Assembly: GCA_003454665.1 (NCBI GenBank)
Contig: DMKB01000331.1
Coordinates: 1 to 6,848 of the forward strand
Direction: 5' to 3'
DNA length: 6,848 bases
Source of the DNA: Nitrospiraceae bacterium
GTDB taxonomy: Bacteria > Nitrospirota > UBA9217
The notes below the pieces were generated by a model that saw nothing but the letters and a program-made list of their open reading frames with translations, was not told where the DNA came from and did not search any database. Positions 5,973 to 6,848 of this stretch are shown here, piece after piece (positions within the stretch are counted from its first letter, which is position 1; each line of letters starts with the position of its first letter). A program made the translations under genes and the position numbers.

Positions 5973-5980
5973 AACGGGGT

Positions 5981-6568
5981 CTAGGGCCTGGGCGCCGGCC
6001 TCCCGAACAGCTCTTCGTCTACGAGCTGGCAGATGGTGTGGCCGAGCGTATTGTGGACTTCCTGGATGCGCGGCGTGTGCTTTGTCGGGACCGTGAATAC
6101 CTGTTCAGCCACCTGGGCCAGCTTGCCACCGTTCCCTCCCGTGAATCCAACGGTGCGCATCCCGTTCTTCTTGGCAACGTCCACGGCCTTGATGACGTTC
6201 GGCGAATTGCCGCTCGTGCTTATGGCGATCACGATGTCGCCCTCCTGTCCCAGCGCCGACAGCTGCTTTGCAAATACCTCTGCATAGTCGTAGTCATTGC
6301 TGATGCTCGTCAGGACGGCAACGTCGGTATTCAGCGCAATCGCGGGGAGGGGGGGGCGTTCCATGAGAAAGCGGTTTACAAATTCCGCGGCAATGTGCGA
6401 GGCGTCCGTGGCACTGCCGCCGTTCCCGAAGAGAAGCACCTTTTTCCCCTCGCGGAAGGCCTGTACGATGAGCTGCACAACCGCTTCGATTTTATCGGCA
6501 TTCTCCCTGCTGAATGCGATGTTCACCTGCGCACTTTCGTCGAATATCTGGTGGATCCGTTCCTTCAT
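5981..6568 (-). CDS. gmhA: Sedoheptulose-7-phosphate isomerase (SIS-domain GmhA)
   Basis: GmhA converts D-sedoheptulose 7-phosphate to D-glycero-D-manno-heptose 7-phosphate, the first step of ADP-heptose synthesis for the LPS core. The 195-residue product is a single SIS domain. LLFGNGGSATDASHIAAEF (46-63) is the sugar-phosphate loop, ISTSGNSPNVIKA (116-128) the second phosphate loop, and RIQEVHNTLGH (167-177) the C-terminal helix. The zinc ligands of E. coli GmhA (His61, Glu65, Gln172, His180) align as His58, Glu62, Gln169 and His177, so the enzyme should be active. The ATG at 6568 is preferred over in-frame TTG 6619 and ATG 6610 because GGAG lies 6 nt upstream and the -10 promoter box overlaps the longer reading. 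It is the first gene of a two-gene unit. A run of eight Cs (G8 on the + strand, 6349-6356) lies inside the coding sequence. Confidence 0.95.
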   Translation of the reverse strand: MKERIHQIFDESAQVNIAFSRENADKIEAVVQLIVQAFREGKKVLLFGNGGSATDASHIAAEFVNRFLMERPPLPAIALNTDVAVLTSISNDYDYAEVFAKQLSALGQEGDIVIAISTSGNSPNVIKAVDVAKKNGMRTVGFTGGNGGKLAQVAEQVFTVPTKHTPRIQEVHNTLGHTICQLVDEELFGRPAPRP

Positions 6569-6574
6569 GCGGTA

Positions 6575-6578
6575 CTCC
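6575..6578 (-). promoter_or_regulatory. Shine-Dalgarno site that sets the gmhA start
   Basis: GGAG on the - strand lies 6 nt before the ATG at 6568. It falls in the roughly 24-nt leader predicted from the promoter at 6599-6626, so the upstream in-frame TTG and ATG would not be in the transcript. Confidence 0.65.
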
Positions 6579-6598
6579 GGACAGAAAAAAGATGAGCC

Positions 6599-6626
6599 AT
6601 TATATGCCATGAGGTACAAAAGTCAA
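6599..6626 (-). promoter_or_regulatory. Sigma-70-type promoter of the gmhA / DHS-like operon
   Basis: On the - strand TTGACT (6621-6626) and a perfect TATAAT (6599-6604) are separated by 16 bp. The predicted start is near 6592, 24 nt before the gmhA ATG. This is the best housekeeping-type promoter in the window and indicates largely constitutive expression. Confidence 0.75.
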
Positions 6627-6848
6627 GGCAAAAGCAGGTTGCCAAGGGGCACCGGGCCTGGATGCGGGGTATGACGGCAGTGCGGAGAATGCATGTGCTA
6701 CCCAGGGGAGTGAATTCCGCTCTCCGGTACCGGTGTCGTCCAGCTTTCATGACACGGTCACACTTGATCTCGGCAGTATCGAGACAAAGACTAGAGAAGG
6801 ACAGCGGGTTGTTTCTTTTCCAAACCCCGCACGTCCCCGGATGCGGCC
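6627..6848. other. Right-edge region with no supported gene
   Basis: No coding region could be assigned. A + frame is open from 6613 to the edge and its right half looks protein-like, but it has no ATG or ribosome site and begins inside the gmhA promoter. A - frame through 6750 shadows the gmhA leader and matches nothing I know. Non-coding structure includes a perfect 10-bp palindrome CCGGTACCGG (6724-6733) and an imperfect hairpin GCGGGTT...AACCCCGC (6804-6830, one bulged C). The hairpin could be the 3' end of a gene beyond the window. Confidence 0.4.

Noticed and set aside
6038..6595. 185-codon + strand open frame opposite gmhA
   Set aside because: It is antisense to a gene with full GmhA motifs and zinc ligands, resembles no family I know, and has no ribosome site; it is a shadow of GC-rich coding DNA.
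6569..6619. Longer gmhA product starting at TTG 6619 or ATG 6610
   Set aside because: The added residues (MYLMAYNGSSFFCPEYR) have no family counterpart, no ribosome site precedes them, and the TATAAT box lies within that stretch.
6613..6848. + strand frame open to the right edge with a protein-like tail
   Set aside because: It has no ATG with a ribosome site, it starts within the gmhA promoter, and 78 codons without stop is not evidence in GC-rich DNA. More sequence to the right could revive it.
1..6848. Mobile elements, CRISPR arrays, tRNA or rRNA genes
   Set aside because: No transposase, integrase, regularly spaced repeats or tRNA-like cloverleaf was seen on either strand.

Overview
The window reads like chromosomal DNA from a motile, Gram-negative, moderately GC-rich bacterium. 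A chemoreceptor implies motility, and a sedoheptulose-7-phosphate isomerase implies heptose-containing LPS. The deoxyhypusine-synthase-like protein next to gmhA and the two sigma-54-type promoters recall Desulfobacterota (former Deltaproteobacteria) or related lineages. That placement is inference from family resemblance and was not tested by search. No RNA gene, IS element, CRISPR array or phage gene was seen.

Layout. A 3' fragment of an APS-kinase (CysC) gene enters from the left on the + strand. Every other gene is on the - strand. Read in the - direction from the right edge they are: gmhA and a DHS-like gene, 8 bp apart, behind a good sigma-70 promoter and ending at a hairpin; a citrate-synthase-family gene with its own sigma-54-type promoter; a methyl-accepting chemotaxis protein (MCP), also with its own sigma-54-type promoter and followed by a terminator-like hairpin; and a small PEBP/YbhB-family gene behind an extended -10 promoter. 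The PEBP gene converges on cysC across about 190 bp.

The main point of interest is the middle. The citrate-synthase-like protein is full length and aligns without gaps through its active site, yet all three catalytic positions are changed (His to Asp221, His to Cys260, Asp to Asn311). It looks like a pseudoenzyme or repurposed enzyme rather than a working citrate synthase. Its promoter and that of the MCP share the same -24/-12 architecture (TGGCA-N6-TTTGCA). Each also has a nearly identical 14-bp element, CGGTCA(A/G)GAGATAG, about 65 bp upstream of the promoter (roughly -97 to -100 from the predicted start). This suggests one sigma-54 enhancer-binding activator controls both a chemoreceptor and a catalytically dead citrate synthase homologue. 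A run of nine Gs lies between activator element and promoter at the citrate-synthase-like gene.

The gmhA/DHS-like pair looks like constitutively expressed envelope or housekeeping genes. CysC (PAPS synthesis) and the PEBP protein have no obvious functional tie to the rest.
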